The notes: generated by a model from the letters alone, not told the origin. A DNA stretch of 64,000 bases from Hirudinaria manillensis (GCA_034509925.1 CM067527.1:4598501-4662500), one strand, 5' to 3'. Shown: positions 13,901 through 27,906, counted from the stretch's first letter. Numbers and translations: made by a program.

Positions 13901-16900
13901 TTTAAGAGAAAGATGTCTTGAAGGAGACCAACGACGTGAAATATTAATCTGACGTGTCGTGACGCTGCAACGTCACATGACGACAGCAACAAAAACAAAT
14001 AGGAAAAAAAGAATTGTTTGCATGCATCGATGCCCCTACTTTGGCTGAGAATGAAGACGCCTCCTACAGACGGGGCAAGAGAAAGACTGAGAAATTCTTT
14101 TGAACAGAGTTCTTTGATGACAGACATTTCAGGACAAACAATGAGTAATTGGCTAATGATAGAATTATGTCACATGTTTTCCTGAGTTATTATGGCAAGC
14201 AGATCTTGTTAAGGACATGACTAATTTCTGCTCATCGTTCATCTCAAAATTGTAATCAATACCACCTGCTCAATATTCAATTATGTCTGTTCCCAGCCAT
14301 TGGATTTAATAAGATAGTCATAAATAATAAACAATAAAAAACTGCTAACCGATAGTATAAAATAGAAGTATATCAATATCCAAGACATAAATCATCAATG
14401 TACATCAATAACAAAGTCATATTTAATGCAAGCAATTTTAAGAACAAGTTGTGGCTCAAAAGATGTGAAGGCTGAACTGTCAACCTATCGTTTCGGCTCA
14501 TTTTACAGAGACAGAGTGTTCCCAGGATAGTGTGAAAAAAGATTTTAATTCTGAATCCCAGTAAAATGTAAATGAAGGAATACATCTGATATGACATAAT
14601 CCTCTTCTATGGAGATCCCCGAAAGAATAGCGACTAATTGCACGGTAACATCTCCGCGGTCGATTGCACTCGACAAAAGGAGGCAGGTGCTCGTACGTTA
14701 CCTCGACCATAACTTTCCAGACGTACCTGTGTGCGTCCTGTCGTGGGCTTTCAAGTGAGAGCTTTTGGAGTAAATTTTGTCGCAGCCTTTGTGCGTACAT
14801 CTGTAAGGACCGAACCTCTGCTTCTTCTTGGAACTTTTCTGTGCAAGAGGGGAATTGAATGCGGAGACTTCTGGCAGTGCTGGCACTAGAATATTGCCAG
14901 TGGCATGCTTTCCCATTCCTGTGCATGCAAATGAAGGCTGAATGATCTGATGCATGGGATATTCTGTAGGATTTGGCCTGAAATTCATTTGCTAATATCA
15001 ATCCTTAAGTATTTCAGCATAGGTGATAAAATACAAATTAAAAACATAAACATTGACAATGCAATGCAATGCAACTCACCTGTTCACTGTCTGGAGCCAC
15101 ATGTTAAAGAATGTCTGTTGATCTTGAATATCAAATATTTAATACTTAATACTTAATTCATTCATAAAACAAGTAAACAGCATGACAAGCATCAATTTTT
15201 TCTTAAATTCACTAACTTAAGAGCTGACTAGAATCGTGCTGCAGATGATGGCCAAGGTGCGAGGCCAGCTTTTCAGCCTGGAGTTCGACTCCCAGCCTTT
15301 CCTCGATCCTCGGATTCAACTGCGGGTAAATGCCGTTCTGAAGGAATGGATGGGTGCTGCTTATAGTCGGTGAGCTCTCAAAACTCGTCCGTGCTCCGAC
15401 AGAATATTGTTCGGGCAGAGAAACGATAGGTGACCAAGCATTCTTGAATGTTTGCAGGGAACTGCTCCTCGGAAAGTCCATCTCAAAAGTTGGAGTCGGA
15501 TTTACGGGCAAATGATCGAGAAAATCTTCGTAACTCCTTTCGTCTTTAACAATCTTGTTTTTTTCCATGGCAAACGTTGGTTCAGGATTTAGTGAATTCT
15601 GAGATAAATCCAATGGAATCGGACATATTTCTTTGACTTCCTAAGATAGTAATGATGAACTTAAGATCAAATGTTTGAAACTCATAATAATTTCATTTTT
15701 ACTAAATTTACCTCTTTAACTGGCCAGTTAGTGTCAAAACAAGGCACATGTTTTGACAAAGAAAAATCTAGTGCAATCCCATCCCTAGAGTTAGAAGCAT
15801 GAATTTCATTTTTGAGAAGATATGCAGGAAAGGGGGATATGTCTGGAACGTCTTTGAACATGCAAACTTTCAGCCAGGAACTGAAACGATCGGCAAGTTC
15901 GTAATTGTTGACCTTCGTGTGGGCAGGGACGACGTTAGTGAACGAGGATTCCTCAGAGTCCTCGGAGCAGTCGAGGGAAAGGAAGTTGTTCTGCTGGTTG
16001 CTCCTTCTCAGCCGCATTAAATTCTGCCGAAGCGTTCTGAAGTCTGTCGAGAAATGCGGATAGTCGTTCGAAGCCGCGTTGACGACCGGATTGTCGGCAG
16101 TCGAATTGTTGTTTTCGTCTCTGATCGGATGAGCTTTCGAGACGGACGTGGGAATGTAACCGCTGCTGGAAGAAATGCATCCGGAAAGAGACCCAACGTA
16201 AGACGAATTGGTGGCGGTCGTCTTGCAAAAGTCCAAATTGGTGCTGTCGGGAGAGCAGACCCTGGAGAGTCTGCTCGGCGAACCCGTTTCGGATGCCCGA
16301 AGGTCGCCCATGAGTTCGTGCTTTGCTTGAAGTTGAGTGTCGAAGGCAGTTGCGGCCACTGGCTTTTGATTAGAAGGATACAACATCGAAGGGACAAAGC
16401 CATTAACATAGGCCTCCATTTTTAGAAGAGGAGAAACGTGAGGCAAGGCTTCCATCATTGTTCTCTGAGGCCTTCAAAAAAATCATTAATAATTTCATTG
16501 AATTTTACTGAATTTCATTTTTAAACTGAAGATTTATTGAATAATTTAGAACTCGAAATTCTAATCGACAAAGTACAAAATTATAAGCAACATATAAAAA
16601 CTAGGCTTAAAAATTACAGAGAAGCATGTGCTTCACCTGAGGTGGACAAACAACTTCAAAGGTGTGAGTATGAAAAAGGATCGTTACAAGTATCCAGTAA
16701 ATAATCTCACAGCTCAGTTACAAGTATCCAGTAAATAATCTCACAGCTCAGAAATCACATTCTTCATCGAAGCCTGCGTAAATGCAAGCTCATCTGCAAA
16801 ATGCACAATTGTATGTACCTGAATAGGGCCAGACGGTCAAATACTCCAATAACTTAAATAATCCTTTTGATAAATAAATTCTATGATTTAAATAAACATC

Positions 16901-18636
16901 TTGCAGAATTCATAGACTTCTACTTAAGTCTTAATTGTGATTGCCTCTTTCAAGAGAGAGTCGAATTTCTAAGAACCCATCGATAAATAACGATCCTCAT
17001 AACTTTGCACCCGCGGTCTCCGAGTCTCGAGCCAGCAGGTGAACGACACTCGGGCTACGCGAGGACCGAGAGAGAGATGAGAAGTTCGAGTGGCACGGCG
17101 ACAATAAAGGAAGTTTTGTCGAGAAAGACGAGAGAATCGACTGTTCCGAGCGAACGGTCAGAGAGAATGCAGGGGACCCACGGCATGAAAATACAATGTC
17201 GTGTGGCCTCACTTCCTTCCAAAAGTTGTTCTAACGTGACAAAATAAACAAGTGAAAGTGGGAGCATGAAATTGAAGGAAAAAAAAGGAGATGAAAGAAT
17301 GTTTGAGGCATTCCAGATGGAGTGAAACCACTCAATCAAAACTAGAAAGAACGCAGGCAGCTCGTCACAAGACCAATGTTGATTTGATGACAACATTTCT
17401 TCTTCTGTAAAACTTTGTAACACACGTCTTCATAAAAAAAAAACTTAGCTACATAAAACATCCACTTAACTCAATCCTTGGATGCTATGTCATTCAATGA
17501 ATCAAGGCTCTCTGATTTGAAACATTACCATAGATCTTAAAGTCTCAACCACAATTAAACATTTTGAAAGAAACTGATTGCCAATAAATAAAATAATATT
17601 TCGGATCATTAATAACAATGAAAAGTTGTTGTCAAGAAGTTAAACAAATGAATGAAATCTTGGAATCACTCTCCAAAGTAAATTAAATAATTATAAACTA
17701 AACCAATTAAAATACTAAACTAAACTAAACATTTAATCACCTTACAAGTTAACTACAATACAATAACAATTTGAGCTAATCAAGTGAACAATCTGAACTT
17801 TAATAGTAATAATAAATATAATAGTATAATAGATTTATAGAATAAGATCCATAAGAATTACACCCTGTCAGTGCTTGCTTCCTGTATTTTTATTATTTCA
17901 ATGAAATAAATCATTGTGCTAGAGGTATTGAATTGCCTCAGCTCCAAAGCTATTCCAAAAATCTCCAATCTAGAAAAAAATAACCTAATGGTTGTGAGAA
18001 TTTCTATTTTCTCACAACCAAATGCCAGTAATTGCCCTCTAATAATTGCTTAATTGCTTCAGTATTTTACAATATGTAATGCCTCATAAAATCTACGCAA
18101 CAAATAATGCTTTTGCACACTAATAGGCACTGAAGAAGAATCCCTGCCACAAAAAGGAAACTTAAAACTTAAAATTGACGCTTGACTCCCGTTCAAATTC
18201 AATATTAATTCAACACATTTGGCATGACCATTTGAAATCTGTATGTATCAACAGATTGCTTTGGAAAAATACTTTATATTCGACTTTTTAATGCTGACAG
18301 ACCAAAGTGGTGACAAGGCATAACAAAAATTAAATGCTGCATACAAAATTATATTATGTTATTAACGCAAATTGTAATAAGTGTACCTTCTCGTATACCA
18401 AGAAAAAACCATAAACCAACGTTATAAATCCCAAAATAGATATTTGGCTTAATTCAAATAGTCATACTAATCTTAATAAATTCAGTTCTGCTGATTAGTA
18501 AAATGACTATGGCATTCAAATATCTATCTTTGCTGTCATGTCCCTGCTCATGTTTACGTTACAAAAATCAAGAAATGAAAATTAGCCGATTGCGAGATAT
18601 AAGAACATCCAGCTTTTGAGTAGCACCTACCTCCAT
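10904..18636 (-). CDS. Kruppel-like factor (three C2H2 zinc fingers)
   Basis: Exons: 18636-18631 (ATG GAG, tentative), 16464-15712, 15640-15217, 15122-15080, 14977-14727, 11076-10904; about 549 aa. The phases close, and the 43-nt exon 15122-15080 is needed to reach the zinc-finger frame. The C-terminus carries the KLF triad: finger 1 CTHKGC with KSSHLKAH, finger 2 CDWEGC with [10 protein letters not shown], finger 3 CTKC with [14 protein letters not shown], then stop. The finger spacing and contact residues are those of GT/CACCC-box-binding KLFs, so this is a nuclear DNA-binding regulator. The fingers most resemble the KLF5/KLF6/dar1-type group, but I could not fix the subgroup. About 400 upstream residues are Ser/Asn-rich with an acidic patch ([12 protein letters not shown]), which may be a regulatory domain. 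A 3.65-kb intron separates fingers 1 and 2 at the linker. If the first exon is wrong, translation could start at 16458. Confidence 0.9.
11077..14726 (-). other. Large KLF intron between zinc fingers 1 and 2
   Basis: This intron runs from donor ACAG/GTACGT at 14726 to acceptor TCAG at 11077. It is AT-rich and holds a retroposon-like tail near 12.36-12.52 kb. An open frame at 13178-13474 on the plus strand has no recognised domain. No nested gene could be supported. Confidence 0.6.
12360..12520 (+). mobile_element. Possible retroposon 3' end (RTE/SINE-like remnant)
   Basis: A T-rich tract (GTTTTTGTTTTTTG type) is followed by a short GC-rich stretch containing GAGGCCTCGGCCC. The stretch ends in AATAAATGAAATGAAATG, a short tandem-repeat tail like those at the 3' ends of some non-LTR retroelements. 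No coding part is present, and no target-site duplication was found by eye. Confidence 0.35.
16465..18630 (-). other. Putative first intron of KLF
   Basis: The minus strand reads ATG GAG then GTAGGT at 18630, and the acceptor CCTCAG precedes AGA ACA ATG ATG at 16464, all in phase. A GC-richer block at about 17000-17250 contains ORFs on both strands without recognisable similarity; it could be an alternative 5' exon or an enhancer. Confidence 0.45.
16683..16750. repeat. Perfect 34-bp tandem duplication
   Basis: Two identical head-to-tail 34-bp copies (16683-16716 and 16717-16750) begin GTTACAAGTATCCAG. They lie in the first KLF intron, close to the acceptor side. The identity points to a recent duplication. 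Confidence 0.9.
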
Positions 18637-21600
18637 TTTAAACAGGCCCGAAAACATTAGCAAATTTTGTCTAGCACAACAAATGCCCTCTGCCTCATAA
18701 AAAAAAATGACTAATGAGAACTTGAGAAATTAAAAATTACTAAAAATATGAGCAATTCAATCGCAAGAATCCCACAACTTTTACTCAATGTCTTTTAAGT
18801 GATTCTTTCCAGTTTTCATTCTAAAGCAGGCTTGAAATTTCTGACCGTTCAATAATATTTTGCAGTCTATTTGTTTAATTATACATATATTAATTTGGCT
18901 TCAATTAAAATTTTATTAAGGGGTACTAAGACCTATTTGAAAATTATTTAAGGAAAGACTGGGTGCACGACGCTTGGTTAATAGCGGAATTAGGATAGAC
19001 ATTTTAACTAATTAAAAATAAATATTAACAAAATTCTTAACTGATATATAGAAGTTTTTATTCATAACTTAATATACTGAAATGTATATATCGTAGAAAC
19101 AGTAAAATTTAGTTTAGCAAGAAGTATCTATGTAAATGTTAATTCGATATCTGATTGATATATTGGTTTGATAGAGATATGTGCAGCAGGGAATATCGCC
19201 ACAATGTGGCAAAACAGTGTTTCATATCAGTTCACGAGGCATTTGGGATCGAATGAAGTAGTTATTTCCAGTGCCATCATCGTATTTTTAAATCCAAATG
19301 TCTTCCTTTTACTCAATCAGGCTCTCGAGACCAGCAACTCTCGTTTTTTGTCCTTTACCAAACCAATCAGTCATTTCTTCGGTCGCAGCCTAGCATTAAC
19401 ATGAGAGCTCTTTCTGTTATTTAATCACTTTTATTTTATAAGACTTTTAGAAGCCATCAAACGGATAGACCTTTGAAATTTGAAGAGGCCCTTGTCCCAA
19501 ATGAGATTCACACTTCGGTCCTTAAATAATTTGTATCTGTAAAATTGAAAGGCTATATCTCGATATAGACTGATATATCCTGTTACAATCACTAGTAATT
19601 ATTTGACAAAATCCGTGGGCATAATAAAAGCTGATGCTGTTTTTCAAATAAAGTTGAAAAGCAGTGCCGCCTGCAGTCAAGGAACGTCGGGTGCGGGATA
19701 AAACAGCGCCTTATCATAGCTAGTTTGGTTTCCTGAAAATAAACCGATAGCAACTCATGTCACACTGGAGAGGTTTCTTTAAGAGTCCCTGAATAAACAA
19801 ACAGAAAATTGTTTAACAGAGTATTTCTTTCTAAGCCGAGCTTAAAATAAGCTAATTTAGAGTCTAAAATTAAAATTTCATTCCGAATTTCAGATAAATG
19901 ATGGCAAAAATAGGGGAACTCGGACGCTTGATCTATTTTGCATTCTCTGTTTATATATGGTTTCCTGCGGAAAGACGACTTGAGAATGACCTTAGAATGC
20001 ATAATTAACTGGCTCTCTTAATTTCCTCACTTTCCAAAGAGAGACGTAAGTTAATGTTCCTTTGATTCCTTTATGGATCGTTGCAGGATTTGACCTGAAG
20101 GCGCCACTCGGTCATTTTATATCTAGTCAAATTGATGCAAATGAAAGATGTTCACCACCACAGATATTTGTGTATTGCATTGGTAGGAATCTTTTAGATT
20201 TAAAAATTTAGGTTCTTCACCTGTTTGGAACAGTAATTATGTCAATGCTGAATTAGACCCGCATGGAGTTTTGATCTTCAGTACGGAAATCTTTCTAAAC
20301 TCGAATTACATGCGGTGTACCAGCATGACATCTAAGCGCGATCTTCCTATGCAAAATATTTGCACTTTACGAAATTGTAATCACATTAAGCTTACTAATC
20401 GAGTTTTCAATAACTTTTTTACAAGTTGTGAAATGGACAGTTTCAAAGTTATGGCTAAATTGTTGAGTATAAGGTCTGTTATTGATGTTTAATAACAAGG
20501 GTAGTGGTTGTTAGTTCAATTATCATGATTAGAATAATTATAAATGGTCTTTGAAGCATATTCTATAAGACAACTAAGAGTCAGAAGCGAAGAATTTTGT
20601 CTATGAACGCCCGAGGCTTTCCGAGTCATTTATTTGTTCATGGTCTCCAGGAATGCGGGATTACGAATCACTCCCGGAGAGTTTCTGACCCCCCTGGTAA
20701 ACCCCAAATGTCAGTCCGATAAATCCCTCTTGTCCCAATAAGCATGTGGTCTCCTAAGCTTTATGATAGGTAATAAAATCATTTGAGTGTATATGCAAAG
20801 AAGGATGATATAATTCGTTTCATCGGTAATCAAGTTCGGAGAAGCTTTACCTAGCCTTCAATCAGTCACTTGAGTTCAATCAACGGTATGGTGATAGATG
20901 TCAGTTTTAATCAAACAACAACAAAAAACGAAGATTTCTGCGAGAAGAATTTGTAGGATGATGAAATTACATTATTCCGATTTATGCTCGAATGCTGTTA
21001 TTAATCAGATAATGACGATTCAAGCCTTGGTTTAACAATTTTATTAGAATCTTAATTGTGAAATTAAGTTCCTATTCTTTAGAAAAAATGAAATCGTAAA
21101 AAGTAATTATTTTATTAAAGTCCCGTTCATTAAAAGAATGCGATAATGGAAAATAAACCCACTTGCAATTAAGTTTTCCAACAATTGACATTAATTACGT
21201 CACATGTAAATTAACCGTTACTCAAATTATATTACTTGCATTCGTTAAGCAATTGCGTAACTTATTACCTAACCGGGATGTCCCTAGCAGGCAATAAAAC
21301 CAAATGAACTCAAAAGAAGTTCACGTAACAATTTAACTCGAAGGAACGGACACCTCTTTGAGCTTTTCTGATGGCCTGTGACGACTGTGGTGTTAAAATA
21401 AACAACTTTGACACCCTTTTCTTTTGGGGTGAAAGACTTTTTTTCCGACCAAAGCTACATTTCCAGCGAGGTTGTTCGGTTTATGAGGATCGTTTTCAGC
21501 TCTATTGATCTCCGGGCGTTTGATGTTTCCGTCGCATGTCATGCCCCACTCTATGCATTTCAAGCATCAATGAATTCATAATTCATGACTGACGGGTCAC

Positions 21601-22450
21601 TTTTTGCCATGGCGACGAACCAAGAGTCAAAGTCACACGGGAGTGAACAGCGTCATCTGACACTCAACATTGGTCTTAATGAATTGTACAGATCCTGCTG
21701 TCCGAGTATTAAATTAAAATAAATCCCTTCCCTTGTGGCTGTCCTTCAGTCCGGCTTAATCTTCTCTAACTGGGATTATGAGCTGATGATGATAAGTCTT
21801 GGGAGACTTTTGATCAATCCTTCCATAATCATTATAATATAATATTCATAAATAATTATGAAAAAGGAAACGAAACACTTGAAATCATGATGATCACGAT
21901 TAAATGAAATTAGTTAAGGAGTCAACTTTACAAACGATATAACACAACGTGGCTATTTGAGATAAAACCAAATTTCCACATTTAATCACATTATTTCGTC
22001 ATTTGATCGATATTGTACTAATCTCTCAATGAGATCAGCCATGAAGAAAATTTAGTGCAATTTAAGCTCGCATCCCGTTTGAAATCCGTGTAATTTTAAA
22101 GCTTCCCTAATAATTGCAAGGAAGACAAATAAATTGGACTCATATCTGACGCATATCTTTGACATATCGTATTTGGTAGATAATTCAGCAACAGATACGT
22201 AATTCACCTTCCTCTGAGATTAAAATGCCAAGTTAACTGTATAGCAATTTTAACCTCGTAATTATAATTTGATATAAAGTATCCAAAGTCTCCTCATTTT
22301 CATACTCTGAATTAAACTCTGGTGATTATTTTCATTTGCAAGCAAACATAATCATTACAGATACAAAAGAATCCTTTAGCAGTGGTCAGGTCAGCGTCGT
22401 TTCAAATGCAAATGACAAAAATCATTTCGTAATGATTCGAAATATAAATG
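18637..22450. other. Intergenic between divergent KLF and ARHGAP19
   Basis: The KLF gene (minus) and the RhoGAP gene (plus) are transcribed away from each other, so this 3.8-kb stretch should hold both regulatory regions. I see no conserved ORF, RNA gene or mobile element. Small open frames at 19168-19404, 19760-20002 and 20271-20492 show no domain. Confidence 0.5.
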
Positions 22451-22451
22451 C

Positions 22452-22595
22452 ATCCCATTGGCTGGAATGATTCATTGTCAAACTAAAAGCTCTTCAACGG
22501 CAAACTGACAATGGCAGACCAGGAGAGGAAGAGATGAGTAATAAGTGAGGGTTACAGGAATATGCATGAACCTGTAGGGGATATATAAGGGTCAA
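22452..22595 (+). promoter_or_regulatory. ARHGAP19 core promoter: inverted CCAAT and TATA box
   Basis: ATTGG (inverted CCAAT) lies at 22457-22461 and TATATAAG at 22582-22589. A start near 22.61 kb would give a 5' UTR of about 130 nt before the ATG at 22742. Confidence 0.45.
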
Positions 22596-22741
22596 GGGAT
22601 CCTGAAAGGAACTAGCAAAATAACGAGTTTTGGAGCGAGTGCGATTTCCGTGATATAGGTTGCAACCTACATTTTTGAGCGGATCTGAGCGGATTTCATC
22701 GATTTTTGTACAAATTTCCTGAAAATCTGCAAATCTTTTAA

Positions 22742-25700
22742 ATGGATCTGAAAAGATGCCTTAAACGCCGGAATTGTGAGTTTATTTTAATCAATTGCGG
22801 TACTACTTTATCCGTAGAGCAAAGGAATTAACAGTTGTTTAGGAAAATATTTGACCGATATTTAATTAATTGTTTAGGCAAATATCTAAAACTTATGATC
22901 ACCGCACAGTTCGAATTTTGATCTAGTGGCGGGCAGTTTAACGAATGTAAACAAAATTCGATCGCGAAGCCGGGGTGATTTGATCAAAATCGTTTTTAAA
23001 TGGAGGATGACAGCGATTTAAGTTGTAAGAATTATTTTGTATTTTAGTCAAAAACCTCTTGTGATGACAATTTATTCAATCAAATTTGCTATATTTCGGA
23101 AATCCTTTGTCTAGACGATCTGTGAAGTTTATAAGTTGCTTGATTGAATTTTGAATGCTAGAAATTTTAAGCTGCAAATGTAAAATTTCACCTTCCTACA
23201 TGACAGGATGATGCCGATCCTATACTTTTATTCGAATATGAAATATTTCAATGTCGATCTTTGTGACGCATAGTTTTTTTTTTGTGAATTGCCATTGATG
23301 TTGCATTATTTAAACAAAACTCTGAGAGGAGAATTTCAAAGTAGATTCATTATAAATGTTTAGAATGCGATTGCATAATAATATAGTTATGCAATTGTTA
23401 ATGGACGTGTTATGCTTCCAAAAGGAATGGCGTGTTAAGCGCCTAATAAATTACGCAAAGTGGTAGAAGTTGTAACAAAACAGTATGGGTGTTTAACTGA
23501 GGTACATTTGAGACATTTCATAATTCAGAAATACTTTCGTGGCCTCAAGTTATTGATACGTAAACTTTTGGTTCTTTCATCTTGGCTTGGATTATGATTG
23601 CATCCTTTATCCACAGTCTTTTCCCTCATTCTTCACACGACATTTGCATTCCCGATTAGCATATCATGCATATGCATTACGAGACTCAAACGTGATCGAA
23701 CATATATTTATGGAGTTAATAAAATGCTGGTACTATATAAGCGTGTTGAATTCAGAATATCGTGTCTAGGCACGGAAAATTTGATCTCGTGAGTGCGTAT
23801 CGCTCCTGTTGTATTACACACCGCTCGTAGGGCAATAACTGGAATAAACAAATAGGTTTTAATAGACTGTTTACACAGACACTGCAGTGGCACGCCTAAC
23901 TTAATGATCATCTGACATCCACATTTCTTTCAGCTGTTACCAGCGACTCATCGGAATCGATGCAGAGCTTTCCCTCGATGTGTTCGGTCGTTTCGAACAC
24001 CCATTCAAAGATTTTCAGACTGAAATCCGAGAACAAGGAAAGATTCACGGACGTGGTGATGATGCACCTCAGCTTCCTCATGGATTTGAGCGAAGCCAAA
24101 TTCGAAGAACTGATGGAAGTGACGCCCGAAGAGAAACCCAAGTTGCTGTCCGCCATCCGGAAGAGACCGGGCAAAGGTTTGTTTGCTTGCTTTGCTTCTC
24201 TAAAAATAGATCCGGCGACCTATGACCCGACCGAGAAAATTACTGACCAAGTGTTCCTTGCCACCCGTCGTTACACAATGGCGGCTGGGGAGTGGTTTTT
24301 TGACTGACGATAATTTGTCACGTGATGTGGGGTAACAGGTGTTCGGACGGGGGATAATTAACCGGGAAAATGAATTCACCTTGGATTGCACCCGTTTCTA
24401 TGGAAACTCTGTGATGCATTGACACGAGATGTTGAGGCGAACGGTGCGGCGTGTCAGTTATGCAACGTCATGATCATGATGATGATGATGATGGTGGTAG
24501 TGGTGGTGATGATAGCGATCCAGTCCTTCATTGGATGTTGCCTCGAATGAAGAGCTTTGAAACTACAGGAAGACTTTTGAATTAAAAGCTGTAAAACACG
24601 TTTCCTCCTCCCGTGAAACACAAAGACTTCAAAAAACCCATTAACTTTGGCCATAAAAACATTCCCGGAATGATTTTATTTATTATTAATTAATTATCAA
24701 TACTACAATTTAAAATGATAAAGTATTGCCCGAGTTTAAATAATAAAGTAGTACAAGTAATTTCTAATAACCAATATTATCACGTTGACAGGGGTGTTTT
24801 CCACAAAGTTGAACATACAATCACTGGAAAGGATTTACCCGTTGATTGAATTCCTTGGAAGAACTGAAAGTTTGTATAAATCTTTTAAATTCCATCATTC
24901 ATTTATTATAATTTACTATTTATTGCTATTTATTTAATTAAGTAACTATTTATTTATTTATTATTTAATGCAATCGTCTCGTCTAAATGGCTAAACAAAG
25001 CACGCTTCTCAAGCAGTCTGAGTCGTTGTCAGTTTATACTACGCTCCAATGCGTTTATTATCTCAAATGTTTGCTTTCATAAGCGCCTGACTTGCTGCTG
25101 CCATAGGGCCAAATTGACATATTCTTGTCTGATTTTCGATCTGGATGTTTTTAAAATGGATTGGCACTGCGTATGATAATTCGTTTCAAATGGATGCATG
25201 GAATGGGGTCCATTGTAATGGCTCCACTGAGACCAGATTGCCTGGAAAGGATAAAATGCTCCAGTTGTTTTGTGGTCTAATTGGATCTGCTGGGATGCTT
25301 TTGTTGTTATGCAAATCGCTGGACGTGTTAAAGCAGGCAGGGTGTGAACTGGAGAAATATAACATTTATCCCTTCGGATCTTGATTAATTGTCAGCCAAT
25401 TGGTTTGCTACTAGTAATTATAATAACAATTATAATAATAAATATAATAATAATAATCATTCGGAAAGTTCAACACTAAGACATGCGTAGACTGACAATC
25501 GATTGGAACGATGTATTTATTTTCTTTATTTTCACATAAAACAGATTGTCAAAGGGAAGGCATATTCCGTTTATCGGGAGGTTTGGATCGTCAAAGGGAG
25601 TTGAGAGAGTTGATTGAAGACGAAGAGAGACCAGTTCACATCGACGAATTCAAGTTCACGGTGAACGACGTAGCAACGGTCTTCAAAAGTTATTTGTCAG

Positions 25701-27782
25701 AACTTCCGGAACCTCTGCTCCTCGAAAAGAATTTCAACGCCTACATTCAAATCTCAGGTTTGTTGTGGTTGTTGTTGTTTTTCGTAGTTTTGGATTTATT
25801 TCCGTAATCCAATTTGAAAATTCTAATCCGAAATGTTCAGAATTTATTCCAAGAAATATATCTTTGTTTTGCTATCGATCTAAATGAAAAGAAGCAATTT
25901 AAACGGCTTTAAATCGTCACCAGGAATGAAAGATGAATGCAAACAGATCGAATGTCTCCAGTTGTTGAACCAATTATTGCCCCACGAAAACTCTTTACTC
26001 CTCTGCAATCTTCTCAATTTACTAAACAAAGTCTCATCGTTGCATGACTGCAACAAAATGACATCCGAGAATTTATCGCTCATCTTTACTCCTCATCTCT
26101 TCATTCCTAAGAAGGTACTTTCAGATATTTTCAATCAGAAGATTTATAAGTTTATGCCTTTGCTCGGGGCTCGGGATACGATGACGTTTTATGGCAGATT
26201 TGCATGCATCACTGCATCAATCAATCAATTAATCAATCAATCAATTCGATTGTAATTAACCTTCCGCTCATACGTACATACATCCGTCCGTCCTTCCAGA
26301 TACCAATCATGCAACTGAAGGAAGCGGCAGAATGTCTGAAGGTCCTGGTTGTTTTAATGGTCAACAACTCGTCCATTATGTTCGATTATCCGTCCCATTG
26401 GATCAAAGACGCCATCAAGTACAGCGATGACGTCATCCAATCTTATACTGTCTCTCGCAAGAGGGACAGTTCGGCCAGAACTCCGTTTAAAGTTTGTATT
26501 TGCATTAAATATTTATTTTATTTTATTTTAATAAGTATTTGTGAAATTTAATGAAGTTTAATGTTGACTTTTCATTAACTTTTAATTACTCGTGTAACTG
26601 CTCGTGACTACAATCGCAGTTGTAATTAGGTTTATTATTATTGGTTTAGGAAGTCTACTTTATTATATTAAGTTATTATGTCTCATAATTTAATTCCAGC
26701 GATAGATTATTTCAGACATTCGCATTCTTTGATCTATCCACTACGTAATATTTATTAAATAAATAAATTTATAATTAGAATTAATTCCACCAATTAATAT
26801 AAACAAACCGCTCATATTGGACCATCTTTTGAACATTTTCTAGAGGTTCAAAAAGGCAGAAAACGAGGAGGAAGACAACGAGTTGGTCCTAACGACTCAC
26901 ATCTCGTTCACAGATCGACAGGCCAGCATGAAGGCCGCCAAATCCATAAACACGGAGCAAGCACTCAGCGAATTGTATGAATACATACAAACTCTGCCTG
27001 AGTCTGGAAAGAAGAGGAAGCTGTTGAAGGGGGTTTGTGTTTCATGACGAGTTGTTTATGTATATTGTAATATTATTTTTATTATTATTATTATTAAAGT
27101 TGTTAACAATTGGTGTTAGTGATATTATTAATGTTCTTATTATCATCATCATTATTATTATTATTTAAAGTTATTATTATTATGATTAATTATTTAAATA
27201 ATTATTATTATTCTTTTGGTAATGTTGGTAAATTTCTTTTTTAGTTCGACTCACCGTGCACTCCGCGAAGTTCCAAGAAAGATTTCAGTTCGTCGTTTAA
27301 AGTCAGTTGTAACTTTTAATAAATTTTATTAAATTTTAATAAATTTTAATAAATTAAAAAATAAATTAAAAGATAAATTTAAGATTTGTTTTCATTATTT
27401 GCTGCCAAAGGCTTTCATATTTGACAGTTGTTTAATTGGTACAAATTCTTTGAATTCAGAAATTCGTCTGCCAACGGAATATTTTCAGCGGCAACAGGGG
27501 CCCGGTTTTAAAATTATTTGATGACGAAGACGTGGTGTGTTTACATTACCTGCCATTTGTTTGATCTTTTTAAGAGATTTTATTTTATTTAATTGTTTAA
27601 TTTTATTTATTTAATTTGTATTATCTTTGAATGTCTTTGATTTGGTTGATTTACTTATTCACATGTTTAGGTACATTCTCAGAATTTTGAAGGTTGTAAA
27701 CGGTTTTTGTGTCTTACAGGAGAACTTTGATCCTGCCATAATTTGCAATTCCATCTTGTTGTCCGACAGTGAAGAGGTTTAA
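22742..27782 (+). CDS. ARHGAP19: Rho GTPase-activating protein, ARHGAP19 type
   Basis: Ten exons: 22742-22775, 23934-24176, 24792-24869, 25545-25757, 25924-26114, 26300-26491, 26844-27032, 27245-27301, 27460-27534, 27720-27782. They sum to 1335 nt (444 aa plus stop) with all phases closed; human ARHGAP19 has 494 aa. The RhoGAP domain spans about residues 90-285. It has the arginine finger in GIFRLSGG (Arg127), then NDVATVFKSYLSELPEPLL, and NKMTSENLSLIFTPHLF. The C-terminal motif ALSELYEYIQTLPESGKKRK matches the ARHGAP19 motif EALRELFQHVHDMPESAKKK, which separates it from other RhoGAPs. It should stimulate GTP hydrolysis by Rho proteins; vertebrate ARHGAP19 acts on RhoA in dividing cells. The tail has Ser/Pro-rich segments (SPCTPRSSKK) that could be phosphorylated. 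Confidence 0.95.
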
Positions 27783-27900
27783 GAAGTCCCTTTTTACGTT
27801 CAGTTGTTAAGACTTCTGGTGAAATAATTTACAGTATTTGTAAATATCCTTAAATCGGACAGTTTCGTTTTCAATTTTTTTTTTTTGAATTTTGAGTGTA

Positions 27901-27906
27901 AATAAA
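27901..27906 (+). terminator. Polyadenylation signal of ARHGAP19
   Basis: AATAAA lies 119 nt after the stop codon, in an AT-rich 3' UTR. Confidence 0.6.

Noticed and set aside
15953-16425. Long open frames antisense or in other frames to the KLF exon
   Set aside because: They are shadows of the real exon, which continues in phase to the zinc fingers. No domain was seen in them.
21602-21616. Second X-box-like match (TTTGCCATGGCGAC) upstream of ARHGAP19
   Set aside because: It has mismatches in both half-sites and lies over 1 kb from the start codon, so it is easily chance.
25884-25923. Upstream part of the 25884-26255 frame read as a separate start, and read-through past 26114
   Set aside because: The exon is bounded by CAG at 25921-25923 and GTACTT at 26115. 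The phase and RhoGAP alignment require these limits.
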